This document shows, in pieces, positions 16,551 through 24,812 of a stretch of 64,000 bases of DNA. The stretch spans positions 1 through 64,000 of the IMG/VR virus record IMGVR_UViG_3300008448_011588; one strand, given 5' to 3'. The notes under the pieces are model-generated. The model was not told the origin of the DNA. It saw only the letters and a program-made list of their open reading frames with translations, and made no database searches. The position numbers and the translations under genes were made by a program. Source of the stretch: a virus. How positions within the stretch are numbered: position 1 is the first letter of the stretch; the number at the start of each line of letters is the position of its first letter.

Positions 16551-18860
16551 ATGAAAAAAGTAATCTTATCATTACTGTTTGTTTTCTCATTTATTTTCGG
16601 GTATAGTCAATACGACTTATCTAAAAATATTGACAGACAAATTATTGTGGTTCCGAAAAAAGGAATGGAACCACAAGCAAAGAATCACTTTAATCAAGGT
16701 GATACAAAAGTTGTAGTCGAATTTGACCAACTTGGATGGTATGTTGTCCTGATTCCGAATGGTGTAAACCAAGATGAATTTATTAATCAAAACAAAAGTT
16801 TAAGTTTCGTTCAAAATCTTTACAAAGACGAGGCAAGACAGATGCAATTGGATTATATTCCAAACGACGCCGAGTTCACATCTTGTTGGCATCTTAAACA
16901 ATCTACCGATAAGGATATTGATGCGGACGAAGCTTGGGATTTAGTTCCGACCGACAATCCATTTGTTAGTGTTGCAATGTTTGACGGGGGATTGGATTTA
17001 ACTATTCCTGACCTAGTTGGTAATACTAACAGCCCATTTAACGCAGTTAATAGTACAACGTCAATCCCCTATGTGAATTCTTTTGATAAACACGGAACAG
17101 CTTGTTCAGGAACAATTGCCGCAGTAACAAATAATAGTATTGGTGTTAGTAGTGTTGGTAACAACAAAGTAAAAGTAATGCCAGTTAATATTATGTCACA
17201 AGTTTATGATGGAGGTAGTTTTGCTACTTCAGACGTTATTCAAATTAATGGAGTAAATGCTGCAATGGCAAACCCAACTTGTGTTGCAATTGCGATGTCC
17301 TATGGTGGTTCATCATACTCGGCGTCTCTTGAAGCGGCTTTTAACGCTGCAAGAACAACTGCAAGAGGTGGTAAAGGTATGGTGGTTATGGCATCATCAG
17401 GTAATCAATACTCAGGAACCGCGGCTCAGTATCCCGCAAATTACAATAATGTTTGGGGAATTGGAGCAACTTCTTCAACAGATGTAAGAGCTTCTTTCTC
17501 AAACTACGGACAAATTTGTGACATTTCAGCACCTGGTGTAAGTATTAGAACTACAGATAGATTGGGAGCTGCAGGTTACGACCCTGGTGATTATCGTAGT
17601 ATTAGTGGAACATCATTTTCGTGCCCGATAACAGCCGCCGCAGCGGCATTTATATTCTATAAAAATTGGGAACTTACTGACGACCAAGTATTACAGATAC
17701 TTGCTCAAACATGCGAGAAAGTAGGAGGATATACTTACTCCAACAATCCTACGTGGCCACTCTCAACAAGAAGTAACGAACTTGGATATGGTAGAATTAA
17801 CTTGAAGGACGCTATTAATGCCACACCAAACCCTGGTGGAGTAATTCCACCTCCTCCACCACCTCCTACACAAATTCATAATTTTGTTATTAACACTTTA
17901 ACTGTTAATCCAACATCAGTTATCGCTGGTAACAATATTACTATAACGGCGACGATTGCAACTCAAAACCCTACATATCCATCGGTTAATGTAATGACCC
18001 AACATAGACTATCAACCAATACAACTTGGGGTGATGCTGATGACATTGTAATCGGAACAACTAGTGGTAATCTTGGTGGTGGAGTTGCAACTGATGTTGA
18101 AACAATTATTTATACTGTTGGAAATATAACAGGGACAAGATATATTATTAGTAGAGTTAATTATATGGGGTCTATTTCAGAAACCGTATCTACAGATAAT
18201 ACAAGACAGGCTAGTTTTATATCAAGTCAACCAGCAATTTCAGGAGCCGACTTATCTGCAACCCTTACTTCACCATCAACATCTAGTGTTACAATTTCAC
18301 CAACACAGGTTGCGGTGTCATTCCAATGGAAAATTACAAACACAGGTTCAGTTCCTATTACTTCCTTTACTTGGGACAGAAATTGGATTACACAAACCGC
18401 ACCTGTTTTAACTTGGCCTACATCAACATCTTGGCAAGGACCACTATTACCGGGTCAATATATTTTATTACCCCAAGGTGGAACTATAACAAATCAATTT
18501 TCAGCATCTTGGATGTCATCAAATGTTTGTTTTAGTGCAACAAGTTGTGCTCTACCACTAGGTTCAACTAATACAATGAGAATGAGAATTCTCACAGTAA
18601 ATGGTGGGACTGGCGATGGTAATTTAAATAACAATCAGGTTGATTGTATTGTAACAAGACTTGCGACGGCTGTTAACAATGATGGAGTTCTTGGTGGTGG
18701 TGAGGTTGATTATGTTGAAGTTAGACAATTTAGTCAACTATATGAAAAACCTTTAAGATATAATTCTTTGGATGAGGCAATACTCGAAAAAGGATTGAAT
18801 GTTATTCACATTCATTACTCTGATGGAACAGTTGAAATTAGGAAGATTTCTGTTAATTAA
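16551..18860 (+). CDS. Secreted subtilisin-like serine protease (S8) with CARDB-like domains
   Basis: 769 residues. A signal peptide ends at GYS-Q. The peptidase domain (about 105-425) shows the full triad: Asp in AMFDGGLD, His in KHGTACSG, and Ser in GTSFSCP. A Pro-rich linker (PPPPPPPTQ) leads to two Thr/Ser-rich beta domains resembling CARDB adhesion modules. The last about 25 residues, LEKGLNVIHIHYSDGTVEIR then KISVN, resemble type IX secretion sorting tails (G-x-hydrophobic strand, DG turn, K-I-x-V end). The protein looks like a typical flavobacterial exported protease. It is closed by a terminator. Transfer from a host is likely; the role in infection is unknown. Confidence 0.88.
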   Translation: MKKVILSLLFVFSFIFGYSQYDLSKNIDRQIIVVPKKGMEPQAKNHFNQGDTKVVVEFDQLGWYVVLIPNGVNQDEFINQNKSLSFVQNLYKDEARQMQLDYIPNDAEFTSCWHLKQSTDKDIDADEAWDLVPTDNPFVSVAMFDGGLDLTIPDLVGNTNSPFNAVNSTTSIPYVNSFDKHGTACSGTIAAVTNNSIGVSSVGNNKVKVMPVNIMSQVYDGGSFATSDVIQINGVNAAMANPTCVAIAMSYGGSSYSASLEAAFNAARTTARGGKGMVVMASSGNQYSGTAAQYPANYNNVWGIGATSSTDVRASFSNYGQICDISAPGVSIRTTDRLGAAGYDPGDYRSISGTSFSCPITAAAAAFIFYKNWELTDDQVLQILAQTCEKVGGYTYSNNPTWPLSTRSNELGYGRINLKDAINATPNPGGVIPPPPPPPTQIHNFVINTLTVNPTSVIAGNNITITATIATQNPTYPSVNVMTQHRLSTNTTWGDADDIVIGTTSGNLGGGVATDVETIIYTVGNITGTRYIISRVNYMGSISETVSTDNTRQASFISSQPAISGADLSATLTSPSTSSVTISPTQVAVSFQWKITNTGSVPITSFTWDRNWITQTAPVLTWPTSTSWQGPLLPGQYILLPQGGTITNQFSASWMSSNVCFSATSCALPLGSTNTMRMRILTVNGGTGDGNLNNNQVDCIVTRLATAVNNDGVLGGGEVDYVEVRQFSQLYEKPLRYNSLDEAILEKGLNVIHIHYSDGTVEIRKISVN

Positions 18861-18880
18861 AAAATAAAATGACTAATATT

Positions 18881-18907
18881 AAAAGGAGACTTAGGTCTCC
18901 TTTTTTT
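18881..18907 (+). terminator. Terminator after subtilase gene
   Basis: Perfect stem aaaaggagac / gtctcctttt with loop ttag and a T run. Confidence 0.9.
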
Positions 18908-18917
18908 GTTTAACGGA

Positions 18918-18925
18918 TATTTATT
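18918..18925 (+). promoter_or_regulatory. Late-type GATATTTATT
   Basis: GATATTTATT ends 14 bases before the ATG at 18940. Confidence 0.5.
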
Positions 18926-18939
18926 ATAAAAAGTTTTAT

Positions 18940-19623
18940 ATGAAAAATCTAAATTTATTATCCGAATCAGATAAAAACAATATTTTAAATTTGTATAGAG
19001 AAAAAAAAATAATTATTGAACAAGAAGCACCAGTACAACAAAATTACACAGTACAAGATTTACAAACTATATTAAATAGGGCACCATATAATGCTAAATT
19101 AACCGCCGATAATAAATTTGGTCCTTTAACCGCTGGGGCTATAGGCAGTGCTTTAGATATGGTAAAAAGTGGACAAGCGTCTGATTATTTTAAACCGATG
19201 CAAAGTAAACAAGTAACATCGATACCCACATCAACCGCAACTCAGACCACTACTGGCACAACAACTGGCACAACAACTGGTACAACCACCGCACCATTAG
19301 CACCAATTTCAACGGCTTCTCCAATATCCCAAACGAACAAAGATATTAAAACACCTGCAGACGCGGACCAGGCAATACAAGCGGCTAAGTTGGAGGCTGA
19401 AAAAATTAAACAACAAGGGAAAATAACACAGGAGATGTGTAGAAAAGTTGGTAGAGCCATAAACCCTGTCAACCCATTCAAAAAAGAAGTTGCAAGTCAA
19501 TCTTTGTGTGACGCATTAAGAAGTTGTATATCGAATAATATGTTAGTAAGAGATGAATCAGTATTTAGCGCCTGTAATGCATTTCCGGCAACAAAAGGGA
19601 CAGAAACAAAAACAACCGTTTAA
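18940..19623 (+). CDS. Small virion-type protein with targeting-like N-terminus
   Basis: 227 residues. The N-terminus (MKNLNLLSESDKNNILNLYR, then KKIIIE27-Q) has the Leu-Ser-Glu-Ser helix seen in other small proteins here and ends in an IIE site suitable for a gp21-type protease. Residues 37-80 (VQDLQTILNRAPYNAKLTAD, then FGPLTAGAI) look like a degenerate peptidoglycan-binding-like fold, which is uncertain. A Thr/Gly linker (TTTGTTTGTT) leads to a Cys-containing C-terminal domain. I infer a packaged or structural protein. Confidence 0.55.
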   Translation: MKNLNLLSESDKNNILNLYREKKIIIEQEAPVQQNYTVQDLQTILNRAPYNAKLTADNKFGPLTAGAIGSALDMVKSGQASDYFKPMQSKQVTSIPTSTATQTTTGTTTGTTTGTTTAPLAPISTASPISQTNKDIKTPADADQAIQAAKLEAEKIKQQGKITQEMCRKVGRAINPVNPFKKEVASQSLCDALRSCISNNMLVRDESVFSACNAFPATKGTETKTTV

Positions 19624-19868
19624 TTCACTTCTGATTCATTGGTATTTTTAGTTTCTTTATTAGAAATAACTCTAATTGCTTTAGATATTATTTCACTTTC
19701 CCCAAGAGAAAACGCACCTCTATGAAAGGCTGATTTACAGGCCATTGTTAAAAAATAAATGGCTTCTTGATTTGACATCGACTCAATGATTATCTCTAAA
19801 TGTTCTTCGCTTAGAAGAGGTACTTCGTCAAAAATTTTACCGTATAATTCGTCTGTTTGATTTTCCAT
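19620..19868 (-). CDS. Small acidic hypothetical protein
   Basis: 82 residues with helical segments LLSEEHLEIIIESMSNQEA and IYFLTMACKSAFHRGAFSLG. It overlaps the end of the preceding forward gene by 4 bases and is divergent from the next forward gene. No recognised family. The intact frame and the fit between flanking genes suggest it is real. Confidence 0.5.
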   Translation of the reverse strand: MENQTDELYGKIFDEVPLLSEEHLEIIIESMSNQEAIYFLTMACKSAFHRGAFSLGESEIISKAIRVISNKETKNTNESEVN

Positions 19869-19877
19869 AATATTTGA

Positions 19878-19885
19878 TATTTATA
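19878..19885 (+). promoter_or_regulatory. Late-type GATATTTATA
   Basis: GATATTTATA ends 22 bases before the ATG at 19908, in the 39-base divergent gap. Confidence 0.5.
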
Positions 19886-19907
19886 ATTATAGACAATAAA
19901 TTTCATA

Positions 19908-20639
19908 ATGTTAAGTGAGATAATAAAAAAAGTTTTAAGGGAAGCGTCTGGTGATTCTGGAGGTGCCGGTGCGTACATTACGGCTCTACAACCCGGATTA
20001 AGAAATTTTGATAAAACTCAATTACAACCATTCATCCAAGCCGTATCTGATTATGATAGTCCTTTGTTACAATATGATAGTTATGATGGTGAAATGAGTA
20101 TGAGATTGGACCAAATAAAAAAAATAGAAAAACAGGCTGAAAAAATCACAGATAAGATGAAAAAAAAACCTTATTTAACCTTTAGTGATGAGGACGGTAA
20201 CAATATAAATCAAACACCAGGTAAAGGATTAAATGTTGTACCTATTAAAGAATGGGTGGAAATAAATGAGGAAACAGTATCTGAAGATTTGGCGGTTTGG
20301 TTTGGTACAAAGAAAAAACCAAAGGGTAGTAAACAACCAAAAGGTCCTTGGGTTAATATATGTAGAAAAAAAGAAGGAGGTGGACATCCCCCATGTGGAA
20401 GACCTGAAGCCGATTCAAAAGGATACCCAAAATGTAGAGCAGCGGGTGTCGCTTCTAAAATGACTGATTCACAAAAAAGAGCGGCTTGTGCTCAAAAAAG
20501 AAGAGCCGAAAAAAGTGACCCAAAAGTAGGAACAGGTAATTCACCAACTATGACTTCGTACAAACCAAAAAAAAAGACCCAAAATGAGTCTTTAGAAAAA
20601 TTGGTTAAGAAAATAATTAGAGAGATTGTTCAGGACTAA
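19908..20639 (+). CDS. Virion-type protein with DUF5872-like Cys/Lys domain
   Basis: 243 residues. The N-terminal helix MLSEIIKKVLRE12-A ends in an LRE site. Residues about 125-205 contain LAVWFGTKKKPKGSKQPKGP, GGHPPCGR and GYPKCRAAGVASKM, then a run of Arg/Lys. This is the pattern of the small DUF5872-like basic domain found in T4-like and giant-virus proteins. The C-terminus repeats an amphipathic helix (SLEKLVKKIIREIV). The basic domain could bind DNA inside the head. Its 3' end overlaps the convergent next gene by 23 bases. Confidence 0.6.
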   Translation: MLSEIIKKVLREASGDSGGAGAYITALQPGLRNFDKTQLQPFIQAVSDYDSPLLQYDSYDGEMSMRLDQIKKIEKQAEKITDKMKKKPYLTFSDEDGNNINQTPGKGLNVVPIKEWVEINEETVSEDLAVWFGTKKKPKGSKQPKGPWVNICRKKEGGGHPPCGRPEADSKGYPKCRAAGVASKMTDSQKRAACAQKRRAEKSDPKVGTGNSPTMTSYKPKKKTQNESLEKLVKKIIREIVQD

Positions 20640-21060
20640 TTCTTTCATTATTATCAATTTTTTTGAGAATAGATGACAATGAATACTCAATTTGTGATGT
20701 AATTTCAGTCTCATAGGTCTGTCTTTCACGTTCTGTTCTATTATCATACATACGTGATAATCTTTCCCACGATTTAAAACTGAGTACCACATCATAGTGA
20801 TATACGTGATTTGTTACACTAATCTTTCCACCATCCAAGATAACAAACAATCCAAGTTCGGAATTCTTAATATACCTTTTACCTGAAATGGGGGCTATAA
20901 GGAATTTAGAACTAGGGTGATTAATCAACTTTCTACAGATTGTACTACAAATCCGTACATTATCATCCGCAGGTGCAGAATTATAATTAGATTTTTTTGC
21001 CAGCCAAATTGCTGATTTTACATAGAGTTTTTTAAGCCAACGATTAAGAATTTTTTTCAT
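20617..21060 (-). CDS. Hypothetical protein under a host-type promoter
   Basis: 147 residues. The N-terminus is a basic amphipathic helix (MKKILNRWLKKLYVKSAIWL), followed by an alpha/beta domain with RICSTICRKLINHPSSKFLI and YHYDVVLSFKSWERLSRMYD. Not recognised. The gene is preceded by a good match to a Bacteroidota housekeeping promoter rather than the late-type word, so it may be an early gene. Its 3' end overlaps the convergent forward gene. Confidence 0.6.
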   Translation of the reverse strand: MKKILNRWLKKLYVKSAIWLAKKSNYNSAPADDNVRICSTICRKLINHPSSKFLIAPISGKRYIKNSELGLFVILDGGKISVTNHVYHYDVVLSFKSWERLSRMYDNRTERERQTYETEITSQIEYSLSSILKKIDNNERISPEQSL

Positions 21061-21080
21061 GAGTGTTTGATTTATTACTA

Positions 21081-21111
21081 CAAAAGTACAAATAAAACCT
21101 ATATCTACAAA
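21081..21111 (-). promoter_or_regulatory. Bacteroidota-type promoter (-33 TTTG, -7 TACTTTTG)
   Basis: On the minus strand TTTG (21108-21111) is followed after exactly 19 bases by TACTTTTG (21081-21088), matching the TTTG-N19-TAnnTTTG consensus. It lies 20 bases upstream of the ATG at 21060. Confidence 0.6.
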
Positions 21112-21115
21112 AAAA

Positions 21116-21604
21116 TTATTTCTTTTTTTTCGTGAATATGATGGCAGATTCGGTAACCGCTAAAACCGCAATTGCGGGTAACCAAGCACCAGTTACACCT
21201 CCTAATAATATACCAACCGCGGCAACACTAACACATAATGTGTTTTTTTTCCATTTCCTTATTGATTCTGTTTGAGTTATAGAAGTAACTTCATTTCTTA
21301 ATTGTGATACTTGTAATGTGTCTACAAGCTGGAAATAACGTTGAGACAATAAATTATAATCGTAATCGGCTTGTGATAATTGGTCAGTAAGTTTATCGTT
21401 AGACTTGATTAAAGAATCATTCTCTGCAGAACATTTTTCTAATCTTGATAACTTTTCTAATAATTTGATTTCTTGCTTTTTTGTGAAGAAGATACCTGAA
21501 TCACCCTTAAGGATTATCCTTTTTGGTAATTCTTTTTGACCATAGACTATCACGTTTAGGGTCATTATAATACTCAGTACAATCAATTTCTTTAATAACT
21601 TCAT
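21116..21604 (-). CDS. Membrane-anchored coiled-coil protein, possible lysis partner
   Basis: 162 residues from the ATG at 21604; the longer frame would need a TTG. It has an N-terminal signal or anchor (LLKKLIVLSIIMTLNVIVYG, then Gln), a central coiled coil (about 40-105) and two closely spaced hydrophobic segments near the C-terminus (LCVSVAAVGILLGGVTGAWL and IAVLAVTESAIIF) before a Lys-rich tail. The start lies inside the preceding gene, overlapping it by 98 bases, an arrangement typical of spanin pairs. No lipobox cysteine is visible, so a classic outer-membrane spanin is not supported. A holin-like or spanin-like role is inferred. Confidence 0.5.
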   Translation of the reverse strand: MKLLKKLIVLSIIMTLNVIVYGQKELPKRIILKGDSGIFFTKKQEIKLLEKLSRLEKCSAENDSLIKSNDKLTDQLSQADYDYNLLSQRYFQLVDTLQVSQLRNEVTSITQTESIRKWKKNTLCVSVAAVGILLGGVTGAWLPAIAVLAVTESAIIFTKKKK

Positions 21605-21869
21605 CTCTCTCAATTACTATTGTTTCTTTTGGTTTTGAGGGTGTGGTGATGAAAACCGTATCAACCTCAATCGTTTTCGTGTCTTCTAATAATAGTAATT
21701 TTTTTTCATAATTCAATAGCTCGATACTATCGGATAGGCTCACGATAGTTTTCTTAAACTTTTCAGTTTCTTTTGGATAGACATTATACACTTTTTTAGG
21801 TACGGTTATTACATATAATAACAGACCTAGTATAACGGAATAATACCAGTATTTTTTTAAAAATAACAT
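21507..21869 (-). CDS. Single-pass membrane protein, inner-spanin-like
   Basis: 120 residues. One N-terminal transmembrane segment (YWYYSVILGLLLYVITV) is followed by an extracytoplasmic helical domain (EKFKKTIVSLSDSIELLNYE) and a charged tail. This is the topology of Rz-type inner spanins. The 3' end is overlapped in another frame by the next gene. The late-type word ends only 3 bases before the ATG. Lysis function is an inference from topology and overlap. Confidence 0.5.
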   Translation of the reverse strand: MLFLKKYWYYSVILGLLLYVITVPKKVYNVYPKETEKFKKTIVSLSDSIELLNYEKKLLLLEDTKTIEVDTVFITTPSKPKETIVIERDEVIKEIDCTEYYNDPKRDSLWSKRITKKDNP

Positions 21870-21870
21870 A

Positions 21871-22365
21871 TTAATAAATATCTGGTTTCAGTAGTTTCAA
21901 AAACTCAACCCAAGTTTCTAAATCATTTTCATTTCTACCTATGTTAGCCGAATAACAACACAGGACAACATTATCTTTAGTGTACCCCTTATTTTTATCT
22001 AATCTATCTAAAGAAGGTTGTTGGGGATGTTTTGGCTTATTTGACGGTATTAACGGTATTTTGAACCAATAACATAGACCTTTTTGGTTTTCAAAAAGTT
22101 CGTTAACTTCATCGACAGTCAAAGTATTTTCAATACCTCTGTGTTTGGAGTCATGAATCAAGGTATTTTTCCAAAGTCTTACTCTTCTTTCCTTTTGTTT
22201 TTGTCCTTCTATTTTTCTAAACTCCGCATCTTTTCTTCGATTTTTTTTATATTCTCTTGTTGATTCTAATACGCATATCTTACATCTTAAACCTCTTTGT
22301 GATTTATAAAATTCGTCCGAGGATTTTACTTCATTACAAATTTTACATTTTTTTTGTGTATCCAT
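21871..22365 (-). CDS. HNH endonuclease with zinc-binding N-terminus
   Basis: 164 residues from MDTQKKCKICNE. A longer frame starts at 22389, but a late-type word lies between the two ATGs, favouring the inner one. Two CxxC pairs (CKIC, CKIC) form a likely zinc ribbon. Near the C-terminus SLDRLDKNKGYTKDNVVLCC is the HNH-like core common in phage homing endonucleases, although the first His is not obvious. It probably nicks or cuts DNA and could be a free-standing homing endonuclease. Confidence 0.75.
   Translation of the reverse strand: MDTQKKCKICNEVKSSDEFYKSQRGLRCKICVLESTREYKKNRRKDAEFRKIEGQKQKERRVRLWKNTLIHDSKHRGIENTLTVDEVNELFENQKGLCYWFKIPLIPSNKPKHPQQPSLDRLDKNKGYTKDNVVLCCYSANIGRNENDLETWVEFLKLLKPDIY
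21873..21880 (-). promoter_or_regulatory. Late-type GATATTTATT 3 bases before ATG
   Basis: Minus-strand GATATTTATT ends 3 bases before the ATG at 21869 and overlaps the stop of the HNH gene. It predicts a leaderless transcript. Confidence 0.55.
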
Positions 22366-22368
22366 ATT

Positions 22369-22376
22369 TATAAATA
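22369..22376 (-). promoter_or_regulatory. Late-type TATTTATA 3 bases before HNH ATG
   Basis: Minus-strand ATATTTATA ends 3 bases before the ATG at 22365. The word is nearly palindromic with its flank. Confidence 0.5.
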
Positions 22377-22411
22377 TATGGGTAAACAAAAAAAATTAAA
22401 AAAAATAAGAA

Positions 22412-22906
22412 TTACTTCTTATTTTTTGAACCACAATAAGGTGGTGAACATCTTTTTTTACCATCTAATCCAGGCATTCTCCCTTTACATACTTGTACTC
22501 CATAACCACTCGAATAAGCAGAGGGAAAGACTTTAAACTTGGATTTGGCGGCGGCATATCCTCTAGCACAAAGCTTTGTACCTGTTTTTTTACGACCTTC
22601 CATCATTACCATTTCCTCATCATCTGTTTGGTCATCTAAACTTTCTTCATTTTCAAATTCATTCATCAAGAAATCAAACACTTGGTCCATATTATTTTTT
22701 GCTTCGGCAATATGGTCTTGAGCCCAATCGTGACCGTTATCTAAAATAGTATCAATTTCATCACGATTTTTACTTAACAATATATCACACTGTCTTCTCA
22801 TCTGTTCTAAATTTGAGAAAAACATATACCTATCGGACCCCTGCTCCTCTAAAACTCTTTTAACAATATTTGTCAATTCAGATTCGGTCAATTTAATTTT
22901 TTTCAT
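22412..22906 (-). CDS. Virion-type protein: targeting helix plus Cys/Lys domain
   Basis: 164 residues. The N-terminus MKKIKLTESELTNIVKRVLE, then E21-Q, is the clearest example of the shared helix here and has an LEE cleavage-like site. An acidic helical middle follows. The C-terminal domain GTKLCARGYAAAKSKF, then VFPSAYSSGYGVQVC, is the small Cys/Lys/Tyr module found in many T4-like structural proteins. It probably enters the head with the scaffold; function unknown. Confidence 0.6.
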   Translation of the reverse strand: MKKIKLTESELTNIVKRVLEEQGSDRYMFFSNLEQMRRQCDILLSKNRDEIDTILDNGHDWAQDHIAEAKNNMDQVFDFLMNEFENEESLDDQTDDEEMVMMEGRKKTGTKLCARGYAAAKSKFKVFPSAYSSGYGVQVCKGRMPGLDGKKRCSPPYCGSKNKK

Positions 22907-22910
22907 AGTA

Positions 22911-23294
22911 TTAAGAATTTAATCCATTACCTCCTATAGTAACCGCATTTAATTGAACTACTGCGTGGTGTTGGTTATCTAACCACACTGGATTTGGTGG
23001 GTTATATGTGGATGCGGTAGCAGTACCTTGACTTAAACTACTATTCAAATAAATAGGTATTGATTGAGCTGTATTTGCACTATATGGGGCTAAACAAGCT
23101 GCACAACTAGCAAATTCTATTGCCAAATTTACGGTAACCGCTCCTTCAGTTGTTGCACCAGTTGATGTTATTTGAATACATCTGCCATCTCCGAGTTGGA
23201 AAAAGTCATTTACCGATACTCCATTGTCACTAGCAACGAACGTCAAAACTTGTCCACCTGAACAGGTTGTACCTGTCATAAATCTATTTGCCAT
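22911..23294 (-). CDS. Small beta-rich structural protein
   Basis: 127 residues, Thr/Ser/Ala/Gly-rich, with several Cys and no charged helices: MANRFMTGTTCSGGQVLTFV at the start and SIPIYLNSSLSQGTATASTY later. Composition resembles small fibre, tip or decoration proteins. It ends 4 bases upstream of the next minus-strand gene and has its own late-type word. Not assigned to a family. Confidence 0.6.
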   Translation of the reverse strand: MANRFMTGTTCSGGQVLTFVASDNGVSVNDFFQLGDGRCIQITSTGATTEGAVTVNLAIEFASCAACLAPYSANTAQSIPIYLNSSLSQGTATASTYNPPNPVWLDNQHHAVVQLNAVTIGGNGLNS

Positions 23295-23307
23295 TTCAGT
23301 TTTTCTT

Positions 23308-23315
23308 TATAAATA
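23308..23315 (-). promoter_or_regulatory. Late-type GATATTTATA
   Basis: Minus-strand GATATTTATA ends 13 bases before the ATG at 23294. Confidence 0.5.
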
Positions 23316-23324
23316 TCTTTTATT

Positions 23325-24791
23325 TTACTTATAACTTACAATTTGAAATTTAATTTGTCTTTTATAAGTATTAATTTCACCACTGCTTTTTACTTGGATA
23401 TCTACATAATATTCATTTGGTATTTTATCACGAGTATCAAATATAAAATAGTATTCATTAGGAGTTCTATTAACTTTAGTCCAATCTTGCACCTGTACTT
23501 CAATTTGGCCTTCCCTAACATAAATTCTATAGTAGGCTTCTACGTTTGGTAAAAGTTTAGCCGTGCTATAGGCTTGTTTAATTATAACACCAACCTTTCG
23601 AATATCAGTATTCAATATCTTTTCATCTTGTTTGATACCATAATAATCAAATCCATATATTTTTGGGTCTAATGAATCGGTACCAACACTCAATACTTTT
23701 TTTAATGGGTATACAGTAAATTCATTAAATAAATTAGATATTGAAATCCCATTTAGCGACATGTTTTTCCAAATATCAGAAAATGTACAAGGTGTCTTAT
23801 AACCTATTAAAGCAGGAATCGTTACTTCATACACACCTTTTGTTCTCAAACAAGACGTTATAGCCGAAGCACTCGGTATTGGGTCTCCATTACCATCTTG
23901 TATCTCAACTATAGGAGGTGAATCCAACTTTATCGGATTACCATTTTCATATAAATAAAGATACAATTTGTTTATTTTACCTAATGAAAAGTTGTTTCTG
24001 TCATCATCGATAATATCATTATAGTTGGTTTCTAAAAATGGTTCGTAAAATGTTTGAGTATGACGGGTAAAAAATTGAACTTCATATGGTTGAGTTAATC
24101 CTGTTAAGTTTTCAACTTGAGGTTTGAAGGCAATACCCCATCCTGTTGTATTAACCAATGAACCATTAAGTATATTGTTAATTTCATTGGTCATGTCAAA
24201 CGAGATATTCTCATCACCAAATTCAAAATGTTGAGTATCTACAATGGTTAAATCATTGTAATTAACAGTACCGGTGTTTTTATTATTATATATACCCTCT
24301 TGAGTCCAAGAAGTTACTGTTGTTGTCTTGAGCCAATTTGAAGGTCTATCCGAGAAGTTTTTATCGTATTCGGAGTATTCATATATTAAATCGGCAAAAT
24401 CGTACCCTACACCCTCGTCCCATTCTTGTGGTGTAAGAGTTTCGGCATTTGTGTATGGTATTCTAAATAATATTAAATCAAAGGAAGTTGCCCTCATTCT
24501 ACCATTAGATGTTTGGGTATTCTTTAACTCTTCCTCAAATGACGAGGTATTTGTCATACGTAGAGTATGAGTTAATGAGCCACCGCAAGTTGTAGAGACT
24601 GTACCATCGGCAACTTTGGCATTTAATAAAGTTAAATCTAAATCGAATATAAATCTACTATATCCATTTGGGAATGTGGAATATACAAAATTACCATAAA
24701 ATAATTCAGTCACAGGATTTCTTCCTGTGTTTGTATAACTGTTTGATATTATCGTATTATTCTTCTTGAAATAAGAATTGTGAATCGACAT
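23325..24791 (-). CDS. Large baseplate/tail structural protein
   Basis: 488 residues, mostly beta strands with aromatic and Asn/Thr-rich loops. The C-terminal part (VEAYYRIYVREGQIEVQVQD, then EYYFIFDTRDKIPNEYYVDI) reads like an immunoglobulin-type domain. No catalytic motif. It is next to the gp5-like hub gene, so baseplate or proximal fibre attachment is likely, but I cannot name the T4 counterpart. Confidence 0.6.
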   Translation of the reverse strand: MSIHNSYFKKNNTIISNSYTNTGRNPVTELFYGNFVYSTFPNGYSRFIFDLDLTLLNAKVADGTVSTTCGGSLTHTLRMTNTSSFEEELKNTQTSNGRMRATSFDLILFRIPYTNAETLTPQEWDEGVGYDFADLIYEYSEYDKNFSDRPSNWLKTTTVTSWTQEGIYNNKNTGTVNYNDLTIVDTQHFEFGDENISFDMTNEINNILNGSLVNTTGWGIAFKPQVENLTGLTQPYEVQFFTRHTQTFYEPFLETNYNDIIDDDRNNFSLGKINKLYLYLYENGNPIKLDSPPIVEIQDGNGDPIPSASAITSCLRTKGVYEVTIPALIGYKTPCTFSDIWKNMSLNGISISNLFNEFTVYPLKKVLSVGTDSLDPKIYGFDYYGIKQDEKILNTDIRKVGVIIKQAYSTAKLLPNVEAYYRIYVREGQIEVQVQDWTKVNRTPNEYYFIFDTRDKIPNEYYVDIQVKSSGEINTYKRQIKFQIVSYK

Positions 24792-24804
24792 TTATAGTTT
24801 TATT

Positions 24805-24812
24805 TATAAATA
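24805..24812 (-). promoter_or_regulatory. Late-type GATATTTATA
   Basis: Minus-strand GATATTTATA ends 13 bases before the ATG at 24791. Confidence 0.5.

Noticed and set aside
21116-21604. Outer-membrane lipoprotein spanin
   Set aside because: No cysteine follows the N-terminal hydrophobic segment, so the lipobox is absent; only a general lysis-like suggestion is kept.
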